A stretch of DNA of 64,000 nt from Bifidobacterium samirii (GTDB taxonomy: Bacteria > Actinomycetota > Actinomycetes > Actinomycetales > Bifidobacteriaceae). Positions 26,309 to 37,929 of this stretch are shown piece after piece. Made by a program: the position numbers and the translations under genes. A model generated the notes under the pieces. The model was not told the DNA's origin. It did not search any database and worked only from the letters and a program-made list of their open reading frames with translations. The stretch lies in the NCBI RefSeq assembly GCF_003952945.1, contig NZ_QXGK01000009.1, forward strand, positions 22,314-86,313. Direction: 5' to 3'. Positions within the stretch are counted from its first letter, which is position 1, and every line of letters begins with the position of its first letter.

Positions 26309-27502
26309 ATGTTGCGCTGGCAGACCGCTGGTGAATCGCATGGCGAGGCGTTGGTCGCGATGATCGAAGGGGTGCCGGCCGGCGTGCGGGTCACCACCGA
26401 CGACATCGTGGACGCGCTGGCGCGGCGGCGTATGGGATACGGACGCGGCGCGCGCATGAAGTTCGAGCAGGACAAGGTGCGACTCCTGACCGGCGTGCGC
26501 CACGGCGTCACGCTCGGCTCGCCCATCGCCATCGAGATCGCGAACACCGAATGGCCCAAGTGGACTGAGGTGATGAGCGCCGACCCGCTCGACCACGAGC
26601 TCGAACGCGAAGGCCGCAACGCGCCGCTGAGCCGCCCGCGCCCCGGCCACGCCGACCTGACCGGCATGCGCAAGTACGGCTTCGACGACGCCCGACCGGT
26701 GCTCGAACGCTCCAGCGCCCGCGAGACCGCCTCGCGCGTCGCCCTCGGCCGCGTCGCCGCCCAGTTCCTCGAGCAGACGCTCGGCATCCGCACCGTCGCG
26801 CACGTGCTGTCCGTCGGCGGCGCCGGCGTGGACCAGAACGCCGACCGCACGCTGCCCACCCCCGACGACGTCGCCGCGCTCGACGCGTCGCCGGTGCGCA
26901 CCCTCGACAAGGACGCCGAAGCGCGCATGGTGGCGCGCATCGACGAGATTAAGGCGTCCGCCGACACCGTGGGCGGCGTCGTCGAGGTCATCGCCTACGG
27001 CGTGCCCGCCGGCATCGGCACGTACGTCGAATCCGACCGCCGTCTCGACGCGGCCCTCGCCTCGGCGCTCATGGGCATCCAGGCGATCAAGGGCGTGGCC
27101 ATCGGCGACGGCTTCCTCGAGGCGGTGCGCCCCGGCTCCGAAGCCCACGACGAGATGGTGCCCGGCGAGGACGGCCGCATCACGCGACTGACCAACCGCG
27201 CCGGCGGCATCGAAGGCGGCATGTCCAACGGCGAGCCGATCCGCATCTGCGCCGCGATGAAGCCGATCCCGTCGATCCCGCGCGCGCTGCGCACCGTCGA
27301 CGTGCTCACCGGCGAAGGCGCCCAGGCCATCAACCAGCGTTCCGACTCGACCGCCGTGCCGGCGTGCGCCGTCGTCGCCGAGGCCATGGTGCGCCTGACG
27401 CTCGCCAGGTACGTCATCGAGAAGTTCGGCGGCGACAGCGTCGAGGAGACGCGCCGCAACGCGGAGAGCTACCTCGCCGCCTGGCCGGAGCACATGCGGT
27501 GA
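26309..27502 (+). CDS. aroC: Chorismate synthase
   Basis: 397 residues. It catalyses the anti-1,4-elimination of phosphate from EPSP to give chorismate, using reduced FMN. Family signatures are [19 protein letters not shown] at the start, [36 protein letters not shown] and [20 protein letters not shown] 26309 is preceded by AAAGGAG. The next gene starts inside its stop codon (4-bp overlap), so aroC-aroKB form a coupled shikimate operon followed by aroQ. Confidence 0.97.
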   Translation: MLRWQTAGESHGEALVAMIEGVPAGVRVTTDDIVDALARRRMGYGRGARMKFEQDKVRLLTGVRHGVTLGSPIAIEIANTEWPKWTEVMSADPLDHELEREGRNAPLSRPRPGHADLTGMRKYGFDDARPVLERSSARETASRVALGRVAAQFLEQTLGIRTVAHVLSVGGAGVDQNADRTLPTPDDVAALDASPVRTLDKDAEARMVARIDEIKASADTVGGVVEVIAYGVPAGIGTYVESDRRLDAALASALMGIQAIKGVAIGDGFLEAVRPGSEAHDEMVPGEDGRITRLTNRAGGIEGGMSNGEPIRICAAMKPIPSIPRALRTVDVLTGEGAQAINQRSDSTAVPACAVVAEAMVRLTLARYVIEKFGGDSVEETRRNAESYLAAWPEHMR

Positions 27503-29127
27503 GCGGGCGTCACCCGGTCGCCGTCATCATCGGCATGATGGGCGCAGGCAAGACGCGCGTCGGCCGCGAGGTCGCGCAGATGCTCCGCCTGCCGTTCCTC
27601 GACGCCGACATCGAAATCGAACGCGAGGTCGGCATGAGCATCCCCGACTACTTCGCGCAGTACGGTGAGCCAGCGTTCCGACGCGTCGAAAGCGAGCTGA
27701 TCGCCCGCACCCTGTCCGACTTCGACGGCATCTTCGCCCTCGGCGGCGGCGCGCCGATGACCCCGGCCGTGCAGGACGCGCTGGCCGGCTACATGGACGA
27801 GGGCGGCCGCGTCATCTACCTGCAGGCCGACCCCAAGGAGGCGATGGAGCGCGCCAACCGCGGCGGCGGACGCCCCATGCTCGACGGCGGCGACGCCAAC
27901 GCACGTTGGATGCGCCTGTACGAGCAGCGCGACCCGGTGTTCACCGCACTGGCGAACGTGCACGTGCGCACGCACGGATCCACGCCGCAGATGGCGGCGA
28001 GAAAGGTGATGAACATGATCGAGGAGCGCGTCGTCCACGTCGACGTCGCCGGCGGCGACGACTACAACGTGCGCATCGGCGAAGGTGCGATGAACCATCT
28101 CGCCGGCGTGCTGGGACCGGGGGCGCACCGCATCGCCCTCATCCACACCCAGCCGGTGCAGCGCCACTCCGACCGCGCCCGCGCCCTGCTGCGCCAGGCC
28201 GGCTACGAGGTGTCCGACATCGTCATCCCCGACGCTGAGGCCGGCAAGACCGTCACCGTCGCCAACGGCATCTGGGAGCGGCTTGGCCGTGAGGGCTTCA
28301 CCCGCTCCGACGCGGTCGTCGGCGTCGGCGGGGGAGCGGCCACCGACCTGGCCGGCTTCATCGCCGCGACCTGGATGCGCGGCGTGCACTACGTGAACTG
28401 CCCGACCTCGCTGCTGGCGATGGTCGACGCGTCCACCGGCGGCAAGACCGGCATCAACACGACCGGCGGCAAGAACCTCGCCGGCTCGTTCTACACGCCC
28501 GCCGGCGTGCTCGCCGACACGACCACGCTCGCGTCGCTGCCCAACGACATCTTCATCGAAGGCCTGGGCGAAGTCGCCAAATCCGGCTTCATCTCGGATC
28601 CGGAGATCCTGCGCATCCTCAGGGAGCATGCGGCCGAACTGCGAGCCTTCGACGGCGCGTCCCTGCTCGGCTCGCCGCTCGAGGACGTCGTCGACGAGCT
28701 CATCGAACGCACCGTGCGCGTCAAGGCGCGCCACGTGTCCGCCGACCTCAAGGAGGCCGGTCTGCGCGAGTTCCTCAACTACGGCCATACGATGGGCCAC
28801 GCGATCGAGAAGATCGAACACTTCCGCTGGCGTCACGGCAACGCCGTCGCCGTCGGCATGGTGTACGCGGCCGAACTGGCGTCGATCCTCGGCATCATCG
28901 ACGACGACCTGGTGGTCGAACACCGGACGCTGCTCGACTCGCTGGGACTGCCGACCTCCTGGAACGGCGGATCCTACGAGGACGTGCTCGCGCTCATGCA
29001 CCGCGACAAGAAGGCGCGCGGCAACCGGCTGCGCTTCGTCGTGCTCGACGCGATCGGCCATCCGATCCACCTGGACGACCCGCCGGCGGACGCCGTCGAG
29101 GAGGCGTTCCGGCGCATCGCCGGCTGA
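27499..29127 (+). CDS. aroKB: Bifunctional shikimate kinase / 3-dehydroquinate synthase
   Basis: 542-residue fusion. Residues 1-~170 are shikimate kinase: the P-loop is GMMGAGKT (12-19), [12 protein letters not shown] binds shikimate, and LGGGAPMTP follows. From ~178 the chain is 3-dehydroquinate synthase (AroB), with [21 protein letters not shown] for NAD binding and [17 protein letters not shown], the metal ligands around EVAKSGF, and [16 protein letters not shown]. It carries out steps 2 and 5 of the shikimate pathway in one polypeptide, a fusion known from bifidobacteria. GTG 27499 overlaps the aroC stop by 4 bp. Confidence 0.95.
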   Translation: MSGRHPVAVIIGMMGAGKTRVGREVAQMLRLPFLDADIEIEREVGMSIPDYFAQYGEPAFRRVESELIARTLSDFDGIFALGGGAPMTPAVQDALAGYMDEGGRVIYLQADPKEAMERANRGGGRPMLDGGDANARWMRLYEQRDPVFTALANVHVRTHGSTPQMAARKVMNMIEERVVHVDVAGGDDYNVRIGEGAMNHLAGVLGPGAHRIALIHTQPVQRHSDRARALLRQAGYEVSDIVIPDAEAGKTVTVANGIWERLGREGFTRSDAVVGVGGGAATDLAGFIAATWMRGVHYVNCPTSLLAMVDASTGGKTGINTTGGKNLAGSFYTPAGVLADTTTLASLPNDIFIEGLGEVAKSGFISDPEILRILREHAAELRAFDGASLLGSPLEDVVDELIERTVRVKARHVSADLKEAGLREFLNYGHTMGHAIEKIEHFRWRHGNAVAVGMVYAAELASILGIIDDDLVVEHRTLLDSLGLPTSWNGGSYEDVLALMHRDKKARGNRLRFVVLDAIGHPIHLDDPPADAVEEAFRRIAG

Positions 29128-29170
29128 ACGGCCCGTCGGCATCGCCGGCGGACGGAACCAACGACAACGG

Positions 29171-29199
29171 CGGCCTCCCGAACGGGAGGCCGTCTTGGG
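29171..29199 (+). terminator. Hairpin between aroKB and aroQ
   Basis: CGGCCTCCC (29171-29179) pairs with GGGAGGCCG (29184-29192), GAAC loop, then TCTTGGGA. It lies 15 bp before the aroQ start, so it could be a weak terminator or could mask the ribosome site. Confidence 0.55.
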
Positions 29200-29213
29200 A
29201 AAGCGAGGGAATC

Positions 29214-29663
29214 ATGACCAGAGTCATCGTCGTCAACGGACCGAACCTCGGACGGCTCGGCGTACGCCAGCCGGACGTGTACGGGCGCCAGGACCTGGAG
29301 GAGCTGCGCCGCCTGTGCACCGCATGGGGTGAGGAGCTGGGACTCGACGTCGAGGTGCGCCAGACCGACGACGAGGCCGAGATGATCGGCTGGATGCACC
29401 GCGCCGCCGACGAGAAGACGCCCGTGGTGATGAACCCCGCCGCGTTCACCCACTACTCGTACGGCCTGTCCGACGCGGCGCACATGGTCGGCGACGCCGG
29501 CCTGCCCCTGATCGAGGTGCACATCTCCAACCCGTCGGCGCGCGACGAGTTCCGCAAGCGCTCGGTGATCTCCCCGGTCGCCACCGGCACCATCACCGGC
29601 ATGGGCTTCTACGGCTACAAGCTCGCCCTCGAGGCCGTCGCCCACCTGATCAAAGGGGAGTAG
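29214..29663 (+). CDS. aroQ: 3-dehydroquinate dehydratase, type II
   Basis: 149 residues, the usual length for the dodecameric type II enzyme. Motifs are VVNGPNLGRLGVRQPDVYG (catalytic Arg loop and Tyr), NPAAFTHYSYGLSDA, and IEVHISNPSARDEFRKRSV with the catalytic His. It dehydrates 3-dehydroquinate to 3-dehydroshikimate, the step between the AroB and AroE reactions. It starts at ATG behind GCGAGGGA, 86 bp after aroKB, and completes the aroC-aroKB-aroQ cluster. Confidence 0.96.
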   Translation: MTRVIVVNGPNLGRLGVRQPDVYGRQDLEELRRLCTAWGEELGLDVEVRQTDDEAEMIGWMHRAADEKTPVVMNPAAFTHYSYGLSDAAHMVGDAGLPLIEVHISNPSARDEFRKRSVISPVATGTITGMGFYGYKLALEAVAHLIKGE

Positions 29664-29876
29664 GAGCGGCGGTCAGGCCCGACCGGGGCCGGCGGCGGGG
29701 CAGGTGTCATCCGGCCGTCTTTGATCACCTTGCGCGCGGACGGATACTCCCATTCGGTGAGACCGGAAGGCACACTGCGATCGCCCCAATCTGTATGCTC
29801 CTCGCTCCGACCCGCCCAAACGCTTGGTTGTGGAAAAACTCTGGTAACGGAGACCGATACGACGAAAGGACATTGC

Positions 29877-31373
29877 ATGAGCAGCCAAGGAGCGAGCCAT
29901 CGACGCGCCACCGGCAGGCACCTGGTCGACCGTGTGTCCGACCGTGCGTCCGGCGGCGCGGCATTCGACAGGTATCTGTCGGTGTTCCGCCGGTTGATGC
30001 CGTTGATCGTGGTGCTGGGGACGCTGATCATGGGCGGCGGGTTCATGGCGCTGACCCAGCCCGGCCACATCCCCGATGTGTGGGCGCATGTCTACCGCGT
30101 CGACGGTATGCTGCATGGCGACGTTCTCGCGCATCCGGTGGAGTCGCGCTCGCGGCTGCACGGCGGCGAGGGGAACGTGGGCGGCCACGTTTCCTGGCAG
30201 TGGATCGACTATTCGCAGGAGCATTACGACGGCTACGACCCGACCGTCATCCTGCCCGACACGATCACCGTGTCCGATTCGAATGGCGCCGACGTGCCGT
30301 ACAACAACACCGCCACGAACTCGCCGCTGGTCTACCTGCCGCAACTGGCGGGTTTCGCGTTGGGCGATGCGCTCGGCCTGTCCGCCGGCGCGACCTACTA
30401 TCTGACCGAAACGATCACGCTGGTCGCGTATGCGCTGTGCATGGCGCTGGCCGTCTTCCTGCTGCCGCGCTGGCGCATCCTCGCCGCCCTGGTGATGCTG
30501 TTCCCGCTGACCATCCACCGTTACTCATACGCAATCTCGGCCGACTCGATGACGCAGGCGCTCGCGTTCCTGCTCACCTGCATGCTCGTGCGGGCGACGG
30601 TCCGGCGGGTGACGACCGGGTACTGCGCGGCGTTGGCTGTGCTGTGCGTCGCATTGTCGATGTGCAAGTTCGTGTATGCCCCGATGAGCGCGCTCACCCT
30701 GCTCGTCCCCTGGGTGCAGCGCGGTCTGGCGGACGGCGGGCCGTCGTCCGGCACACTCGCCGGCGCATCGCCGGAGGTCGCAACGTCCGGCGCGCACGCC
30801 GCCATCGGAAAACGGTCCGTCACCGCCCGTGCCGCGTCGTTCCGCGCCCAACTGGGCATCCTCGCCTCGGGCGTCGCGTTGTCGGCCGTCTGGCTCATGG
30901 TCTGGATGCGTCTGACCGGATGGTTCGTGACGACGCCGATGCTGGTGTCGCATGCCGAGATGACCGCACGCAAGCAGGCGCTGCTCTCCGACCCCTCCTC
31001 GCTGTTGGCTGCGTTGAAGGCCATCGTCATGGCGATCGTGACCGCGCGCTCCAACATGGGCCGACGGCTGGACTCGCTGGTGATCGGCGCCTGCTGGCTG
31101 ATGATCGCGGCGCTGCTGGTCGTGCTTGTCGTCGCCACGATCCGCCGTGCGATGCCGGCGCGTCTGCTGGTCTTCTGGTGGGGATCGGCCGTGGTGATGA
31201 TCGGTATCCTGCTGCTGACCTATCTTGCGTTGTGGCTGCAGTATACGCCGGCCGGCGCGGGCGTGGTCGACGGGGTGCAGCACCGCTATTTCCTGCCGCT
31301 GGCGCTTATCGGCGTGATATGCGCGGCGGAATGCCTCCGTGCCGTGGGAACGTCCCGTCGGCGCCTTGACTGA
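29877..31373 (+). CDS. Polytopic membrane protein, DUF2142-like
   Basis: 498 residues with an Arg-rich cytoplasmic start and about ten membrane helices. A large loop after the first helix holds PGHIPDVWAHVYRVDGMLHGD and TNSPLVYLPQLAGFALG, and a later helix pair reads HRYSYAISADSMTQALAFLL. These features resemble DUF2142 proteins and GT-C-type glycan-modifying membrane enzymes; the ones studied act in cell-envelope polysaccharide pathways. The assignment is moderate. The gene stands alone between aroQ and pyrG. Third-position A/T is commoner than in its neighbours, which suggests later acquisition. ATG 29877 with GAAAGGA at 7 nt is preferred; the frame is open further upstream without a ribosome site. 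Confidence 0.65.
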   Translation: MSSQGASHRRATGRHLVDRVSDRASGGAAFDRYLSVFRRLMPLIVVLGTLIMGGGFMALTQPGHIPDVWAHVYRVDGMLHGDVLAHPVESRSRLHGGEGNVGGHVSWQWIDYSQEHYDGYDPTVILPDTITVSDSNGADVPYNNTATNSPLVYLPQLAGFALGDALGLSAGATYYLTETITLVAYALCMALAVFLLPRWRILAALVMLFPLTIHRYSYAISADSMTQALAFLLTCMLVRATVRRVTTGYCAALAVLCVALSMCKFVYAPMSALTLLVPWVQRGLADGGPSSGTLAGASPEVATSGAHAAIGKRSVTARAASFRAQLGILASGVALSAVWLMVWMRLTGWFVTTPMLVSHAEMTARKQALLSDPSSLLAALKAIVMAIVTARSNMGRRLDSLVIGACWLMIAALLVVLVVATIRRAMPARLLVFWWGSAVVMIGILLLTYLALWLQYTPAGAGVVDGVQHRYFLPLALIGVICAAECLRAVGTSRRRLD

Positions 31374-31455
31374 CCCGACGCCGAGCCGACCATGACTTCA
31401 AACGGACATATGCCGTTAACATGACACGTGATTGACGGTGTTATGTTGAAATTCC

Positions 31456-33114
<1,659 letters not shown>

Positions 33115-33120
33115 GCCCGC

Positions 33121-33178
33121 CCCGTGTCAGTGTGCGGTTCCGGCCGTTCCCGGACGTAGCCGCACACTGACACGCGGG
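33121..33178 (+). terminator. Terminator of pyrG
   Basis: 15-bp perfect stem, CGTGTCAGTGTGCGG (33123-33137) with CCGCACACTGACACG (33160-33174), enclosing 22 nt. Confidence 0.8.
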
Positions 33179-33216
33179 AAGGCGAGTGCCGGCCGCCGCA
33201 GCTCAAGGGCGTGGGG

Positions 33217-33222
33217 CATAAT
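33217..33222 (+). promoter_or_regulatory. Putative -10 of the L,D-transpeptidase gene
   Basis: CATAAT lies 62 bp before the chosen start. Transcription would begin about 33230. Confidence 0.45.
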
Positions 33223-33278
33223 GGGATGGGGTGCAACGGCACCCGCAGCATTCCATGAAGAGAACGACAAGAGTGCAC

Positions 33279-34955
33279 ATGAACGAAGACAGCAACCAGT
33301 TCAACGGCAACGGCTACGGCCAAGGCGACGATGCATGGGACGCCGGCGCGCGCAGGACGGGACGCGGAGGCGCGTTCGCCGACCATGAGGACACGACGGT
33401 GTTCGCCCCGCTGCAGGCCGGCGACATCCCCCTTCCTCCGATCGAGGACCTGAGCGCCATCGCGGAACCGGCCGCGCCCGCCCGCCGCCGCATGATATGG
33501 CCGTGGATCATCCTGGCCGTCGTCCTCGCATTCGCCGCCGGCATCGGCGGAGGACTCTGGTTCTTCCAATCGCACGCCCTGCCCGGCGTCACCCTCTGGG
33601 GGAGCCCTGTCACCGGCAAGACCCGCGCGCAGATCGCCGCGATGGTCGACGACGCCGTCGACGGCGCCCGCGCCAAGGTCACCTACGAGGACCGCACCAC
33701 CGCCGTGAGCATGGACGACCTCGGCCTGAGCGTCGACTCCACCGCCATCGCCGACAAGGCGTTCGACGCCAAGCGCGACGGCGCCTGGTGGACCCGCTAC
33801 GCGTTCTGGATCGGCCAGGACGTCACCGACGCGCCCGCCGAAGCCAACGCCGCCGACGGCACCACGCTCAACGAGAAGCTCTCCATCGAGGAGACCACGC
33901 CCGTCGACGCAGGCGTCCAGCTCAACGCCGACGGCACCGGATTCGACGTCGTGCCCGGCCAGACCGGACAGGGCGCCGACGTCACGCCCGTCGCCAAGGC
34001 CGTCATCGAAGCCGTCGAAACGCTCGACCCGACCGCCACCCGCGACGTGACCGTCGACATGAGCCCCATCGAACCAGCCGTCACCGACCAGATCGCCGGC
34101 GAAGCCAAGACGACGCTCGACACGCTCGCCGCCAACCCGGTGGCGATCAAGGTCGGCGACCATCAGATCGCCTCCATCGACGCGGCGGCGCTCGCCGCGT
34201 CCAGCCGCATCGACGCGAACCGCAGCGGCAAGCTCGCCGACGGCGAGAGCCGCAGCGGATACGTCGTGTTCGACGCGGCCAAGCTGCAGTCCTACTACGA
34301 CGAGCACATCAAGCCGAACCTGCAGACCGGCCGCGAGGACCGCGAGGTCATCGTCAACAACAACGGCACCGAACTGAGCGTGCTGACCGAAGGCCATGAC
34401 GGCGTGACCGTCGCCGACGGCGCCGACAAGGCGATCGGCGAGCAGGCGGCCGCGCAGCTCGTCAAGGGCGGCGGCGCGGTCGAGGTCGAAGGCACCGTCG
34501 ACCCGATGCAGACGAAGACCACGAAGCGCCACATCGTCGTCGACCTGTCCGACCACAAGGTCTATGCATACGAGAACGACAAGCTCATCCGCTCGATGAC
34601 CATGTCCGCCGGCATGGGCAACGACTACGCGACCGGCGCGTGCGTGAGCGACCTGTGCACGCCGACCGGCGACTTCGAGATCTGGCTGAAGTACGAGTCG
34701 CAGGACATGAGCGGCAACCTGACCCTGTCCGACGGCTCCGTGTCGAAGTGGGACGTCAAGGGCGTCGGCTTCGTCAACTACTTCTCCCGCTCCGGCTGTG
34801 CGATCCACCGCATCGCCACGTCCGGCTACACGAGCGACGCGGCGATCGCCGGCATGGGCAACACGTCGCACGGCTGCGTGGGCATCGGCTGGGACCAGGC
34901 CGAATGGTTCTACGGATGGGCCCTGATGGGCACCAGCGTGCACGTCCAGCAGTAG
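33279..34955 (+). CDS. L,D-transpeptidase (YkuD) with peptidoglycan-binding-like N-terminal domain
   Basis: 558 residues. A ~70-residue acidic cytoplasmic tail is followed by one membrane helix (~75-100), an extracytoplasmic region with a duplicated putative peptidoglycan-binding repeat (~105-420) and a C-terminal YkuD domain (~430-555). The catalytic block is GCAIHRIATSG followed by TSHGCVGIGW, with Cys at ~533. Most YkuD enzymes have Arg or Asn after HGC-x (SHGCxR/N); here it is Gly. It would make 3-3 peptide cross-links or anchor proteins to the wall. ATG 33279 is used. The frame is open to GTG 33231, which falls at the predicted transcription start. Confidence 0.9.
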   Translation: MNEDSNQFNGNGYGQGDDAWDAGARRTGRGGAFADHEDTTVFAPLQAGDIPLPPIEDLSAIAEPAAPARRRMIWPWIILAVVLAFAAGIGGGLWFFQSHALPGVTLWGSPVTGKTRAQIAAMVDDAVDGARAKVTYEDRTTAVSMDDLGLSVDSTAIADKAFDAKRDGAWWTRYAFWIGQDVTDAPAEANAADGTTLNEKLSIEETTPVDAGVQLNADGTGFDVVPGQTGQGADVTPVAKAVIEAVETLDPTATRDVTVDMSPIEPAVTDQIAGEAKTTLDTLAANPVAIKVGDHQIASIDAAALAASSRIDANRSGKLADGESRSGYVVFDAAKLQSYYDEHIKPNLQTGREDREVIVNNNGTELSVLTEGHDGVTVADGADKAIGEQAAAQLVKGGGAVEVEGTVDPMQTKTTKRHIVVDLSDHKVYAYENDKLIRSMTMSAGMGNDYATGACVSDLCTPTGDFEIWLKYESQDMSGNLTLSDGSVSKWDVKGVGFVNYFSRSGCAIHRIATSGYTSDAAIAGMGNTSHGCVGIGWDQAEWFYGWALMGTSVHVQQ

Positions 34956-34987
34956 CGGACGCCGAAGCGGATCCCGGGATTCCGGAT

Positions 34988-35018
34988 ACGGGCCCGTCGC
35001 CACGAGCGGCGGGCCCGT
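34988..35018 (+). terminator. Terminator after the L,D-transpeptidase gene
   Basis: 13-bp stem, 34988-35000 with 35006-35018 (one T-G wobble), loop CACGA. It lies 33 bp past the stop. Confidence 0.85.
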
Positions 35019-35170
35019 CCGCATATCCGGGGGAGAGCGCACGCACCGGCGCGAATGTAACGAACGTCACTTCGCGCGCGGCGGATATTTCGATCGGACT
35101 CTGGTGTTTGGCCCCGCGTTCTGTTAGGTTTGCGTAGGTACTGTTCAAGTCGATGGGAGGCACGCGCACG

Positions 35171-36667
35171 GTGAGTGAAAACCAGACGCCAAACGCCGCG
35201 GCTGACGTGGAGATGAGCCAGTATGTGGCTGATCGCGGCCGCGTCAACGAGGAGAAGATCAGACAGGACGACGAGATCATCAGCCAGTTCGGCGAATACG
35301 GCTACGGCTGGCATGATTCCGACGCCGCCGGCGAGGCCGCCAAGCGCGGCATCGACGAGAACGTCGTGCGCGAGATCAGCGCCGACAAGGGCGAGCCCGA
35401 GTGGATGCTCGACATCCGCCTGCGCGGCTACCGGGCGTTCGTCGACAAGCCGATGCCCGAATGGGGCGTCGACCTCAGCGGCTTCGACGCCGACGACTTC
35501 AAGTACTACGTCAAGCCGATCGAGAAGCAGGCCAAGACGTGGGAGGAGCTGCCGGACGACATCCGCACCACCTACGACCGCCTGGGCATCCCCGAGGCGG
35601 AGAAGAAGCGTCTGGTGTCCGGTGTGGCCGCCCAGTACGAGTCCGAGGTGATCTACAACTCGATCCAGAAGGACCTCGCCGACCAGGGCGTGATCTTCGT
35701 GGACACCGACACCGCGGTGCGCGAATACCCGGATCTGGTGCGCAAGTACTTCGGCACCGTCGTGCCGCCGGAGGACAACAAGTTCGGCGCGCTCAACACC
35801 GCCGCATGGTCGGGCGGATCGTTCGTGTACGTGCCCAAGGGCGTCCACGTGGACATCCCGCTGCAGGCGTACTTCCGCATCAACACGCCGGCCATGGGCC
35901 AGTTCGAACGCACGCTGATCATCGCGGACGAAGGCTCCTACGTGCACTACGTGGAGGGCTGCACCGCCCCGATCTGGTCCGAGGACTCGCTGCACGCGGC
36001 CATCGTCGAGATCATCGTCGAGAAGCATGCGCGCGTGCGCTACACGACCGTGCAGAACTGGTCGAACAACGTGTACAACCTCGTCACCCAGCGCGCCTAC
36101 GTGCGCGAGGGCGCCACGATGGAATGGGTCGACGGCAACATCGGTTCCAAGGCCACGATGAAGTACCCGGCGTGCATCCTCGCCGAGCCGTACGCGAAGG
36201 CCGAGACCATGTCGCTGGGCTTCGCCGGCAAGGGCCAGTATCAGGACACGGGCGCCAAGATGATCCATCTGGCCCCGCACACCAGCTCCACGATCGTCGC
36301 CAAGTCGATCTCGCGCGGCGGCGGACGCTCCGCCTACCGCGGCCTGGTGAAGATCGTCGACGGCGCCGAGGGCTCGTCCAACTCGACCGTGTGCGACGCG
36401 CTGCTCGTCGACGACTTCTCCCGCTCCGACACGTACCCGCATGTGGACGTGCGCGAGGACGACGTGACGATGGCCCACGAGGCGACCGTCTCCAAGGTGT
36501 CCGAGGACCAGCTGTTCTACCTGATGAGCCGCGGCCTGTCCGAGGACGAGGCGATGGGCATGATCGTGCGCGGCTTCGTCGAGCCGATCAGCCGCGAGCT
36601 GCCGATGGAGTACGCGCTCGAACTCAACCGTTTGGTCGAACTGCAGATGGAAGGATCGGTGGGCTGA
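35171..36667 (+). CDS. sufB: Fe-S cluster assembly protein SufB
   Basis: 498 residues. It is a scaffold subunit of the SufBCD complex, in which Fe-S clusters are built with sulfur delivered by SufS/SufU. Landmarks are [75 protein letters not shown] and the C-terminal [20 protein letters not shown]. It starts at GTG 35171 with GGGAGG at 10 nt. It heads the six-gene run sufB-sufD-sufC-sufS-sufU-sufT. No sufR regulator precedes it. Confidence 0.97.
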   Translation: MSENQTPNAAADVEMSQYVADRGRVNEEKIRQDDEIISQFGEYGYGWHDSDAAGEAAKRGIDENVVREISADKGEPEWMLDIRLRGYRAFVDKPMPEWGVDLSGFDADDFKYYVKPIEKQAKTWEELPDDIRTTYDRLGIPEAEKKRLVSGVAAQYESEVIYNSIQKDLADQGVIFVDTDTAVREYPDLVRKYFGTVVPPEDNKFGALNTAAWSGGSFVYVPKGVHVDIPLQAYFRINTPAMGQFERTLIIADEGSYVHYVEGCTAPIWSEDSLHAAIVEIIVEKHARVRYTTVQNWSNNVYNLVTQRAYVREGATMEWVDGNIGSKATMKYPACILAEPYAKAETMSLGFAGKGQYQDTGAKMIHLAPHTSSTIVAKSISRGGGRSAYRGLVKIVDGAEGSSNSTVCDALLVDDFSRSDTYPHVDVREDDVTMAHEATVSKVSEDQLFYLMSRGLSEDEAMGMIVRGFVEPISRELPMEYALELNRLVELQMEGSVG

Positions 36668-36672
36668 TTCCC

Positions 36673-37908
36673 ATGACTGCGAACAACAACGCTGAAATCG
36701 TCATTCCCGTCGCGGATCCGTCCGATCCGTACGCCGTGCCGGCGGCCATGCCGTCGAGCGCCGACCGTTCGCCGCGCTCGTTCGACGTGGCCGACTTCGC
36801 CGTGCCGACGCGCACGCAGGAGGACTGGCGCTACACGCCGGTCGAACGCGTCGAGGAGTTCTTCGAGGTCTTCGAGCCGAGTGGCGAGACGACGCTGGTC
36901 ATCTCCAACGTCGACGGCACGCCGGTGAGCCCGCGCCATGTCACGGTCAGCCAGAAGCCGCTGGGCGAAGGCGGGTCGGGCGTCGTCTCCAAGCCGAACG
37001 ACCGCGTGTCGGCCGTTGAATGGAATTCGGGCCGCACCGCCACGATCGTCGAGCTCAAGGGCGAGGTGAGGCAGCCGGTGCTGATCCGCGTCATCGGCGG
37101 CGGCGAGGACCTCGACGCGCTGCACCTGGTGATCGCCGCGGCGTCGCGCACGCGCGGCGACGTGATCGTCCAGCACAACGGCACCGCCCGTCTGGCCGAA
37201 GGCGTCGAGATCGTCACCGGACGCGACTCGAACGTGTCCGTCACGTTCATCCAGGAGTGGGACAAGGGCTCCAAGCATGTCGCCAACCACCGCATCCGCG
37301 TGGGCGAGGGCGCTGCCCTGCGCCATTCGGTCGTGACGCTGGGCGGCGACGTGGTGCGCATCCGCATGGACCAGGACTTCGCCGGCGCACGCGGCGACCT
37401 GAACATGCTGGGCATCTACTTCGTCGATCCGGGCGAGCATATCGAACACCGCACGATGGTGGTGCACAACCATCCCGAATGCCGCTCCCGCGTCGTCTAC
37501 AAGGGCGCGCTCGACGGCAAGGACGCGCACTCCACGTGGGTCGGCAACGCGCTGATCGAACCGACCGCGCCCGGCACCGACTCGTACGAGCTCAACCGCA
37601 ACCTGGTGCTCACCCCCGGTGCGATCGCCGACTCCGAACCGAACCTGGAGATCGAGAACGGCAACATCGTGGGCGCCGGCCACGCCAGCTCCGTCGGCCG
37701 CTTCGACGACGAGGAGCTGTTCTACCTGCAGTCGCGCGGCATCCCGGAGTCCGAGGCGCGCAAGCTGGTCGTGCGCGGCTTCTTCGGCGAGCTGATCGAC
37801 GAGATCGGCGTGCCCTCCATCGCCGACCATCTCATGGACGTGATCGACCGCCGTCTGGCCCGTGGCGAGGAGCCCGAGACCGCCGGGGCGGATCCGGAAG
37901 ACAAGTAA
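36673..37908 (+). CDS. sufD: Fe-S cluster assembly protein SufD
   Basis: 411 residues, the paralogous partner of SufB in the SufBC2D scaffold. The beta-helix core carries VNRGEGAALRHSVVTLGGD-like sequence (RVGEGAALRHSVVTLGGD), GIYFVDPGEHIEHRTMVVHN and STWVGNALIEPTAPGTDSYE. The C-terminal SRGIPESEARKLVVRGFFGE is diagnostic. The N-terminal third is shorter and less conserved, as usual for SufD. It starts 5 bp after sufB and is followed 21 bp on by sufC. Confidence 0.95.
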   Translation: MTANNNAEIVIPVADPSDPYAVPAAMPSSADRSPRSFDVADFAVPTRTQEDWRYTPVERVEEFFEVFEPSGETTLVISNVDGTPVSPRHVTVSQKPLGEGGSGVVSKPNDRVSAVEWNSGRTATIVELKGEVRQPVLIRVIGGGEDLDALHLVIAAASRTRGDVIVQHNGTARLAEGVEIVTGRDSNVSVTFIQEWDKGSKHVANHRIRVGEGAALRHSVVTLGGDVVRIRMDQDFAGARGDLNMLGIYFVDPGEHIEHRTMVVHNHPECRSRVVYKGALDGKDAHSTWVGNALIEPTAPGTDSYELNRNLVLTPGAIADSEPNLEIENGNIVGAGHASSVGRFDDEELFYLQSRGIPESEARKLVVRGFFGELIDEIGVPSIADHLMDVIDRRLARGEEPETAGADPEDK

Positions 37909-37929
37909 GCATTCGAACGAGGAGAACCA

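Noticed and set aside
29721-29876. 52-codon N-terminal extension of the DUF2142-like protein
   Set aside because: The extension is not hydrophobic or conserved-looking and lacks a ribosome site; ATG 29877 has GAAAGGA at 7 nt.
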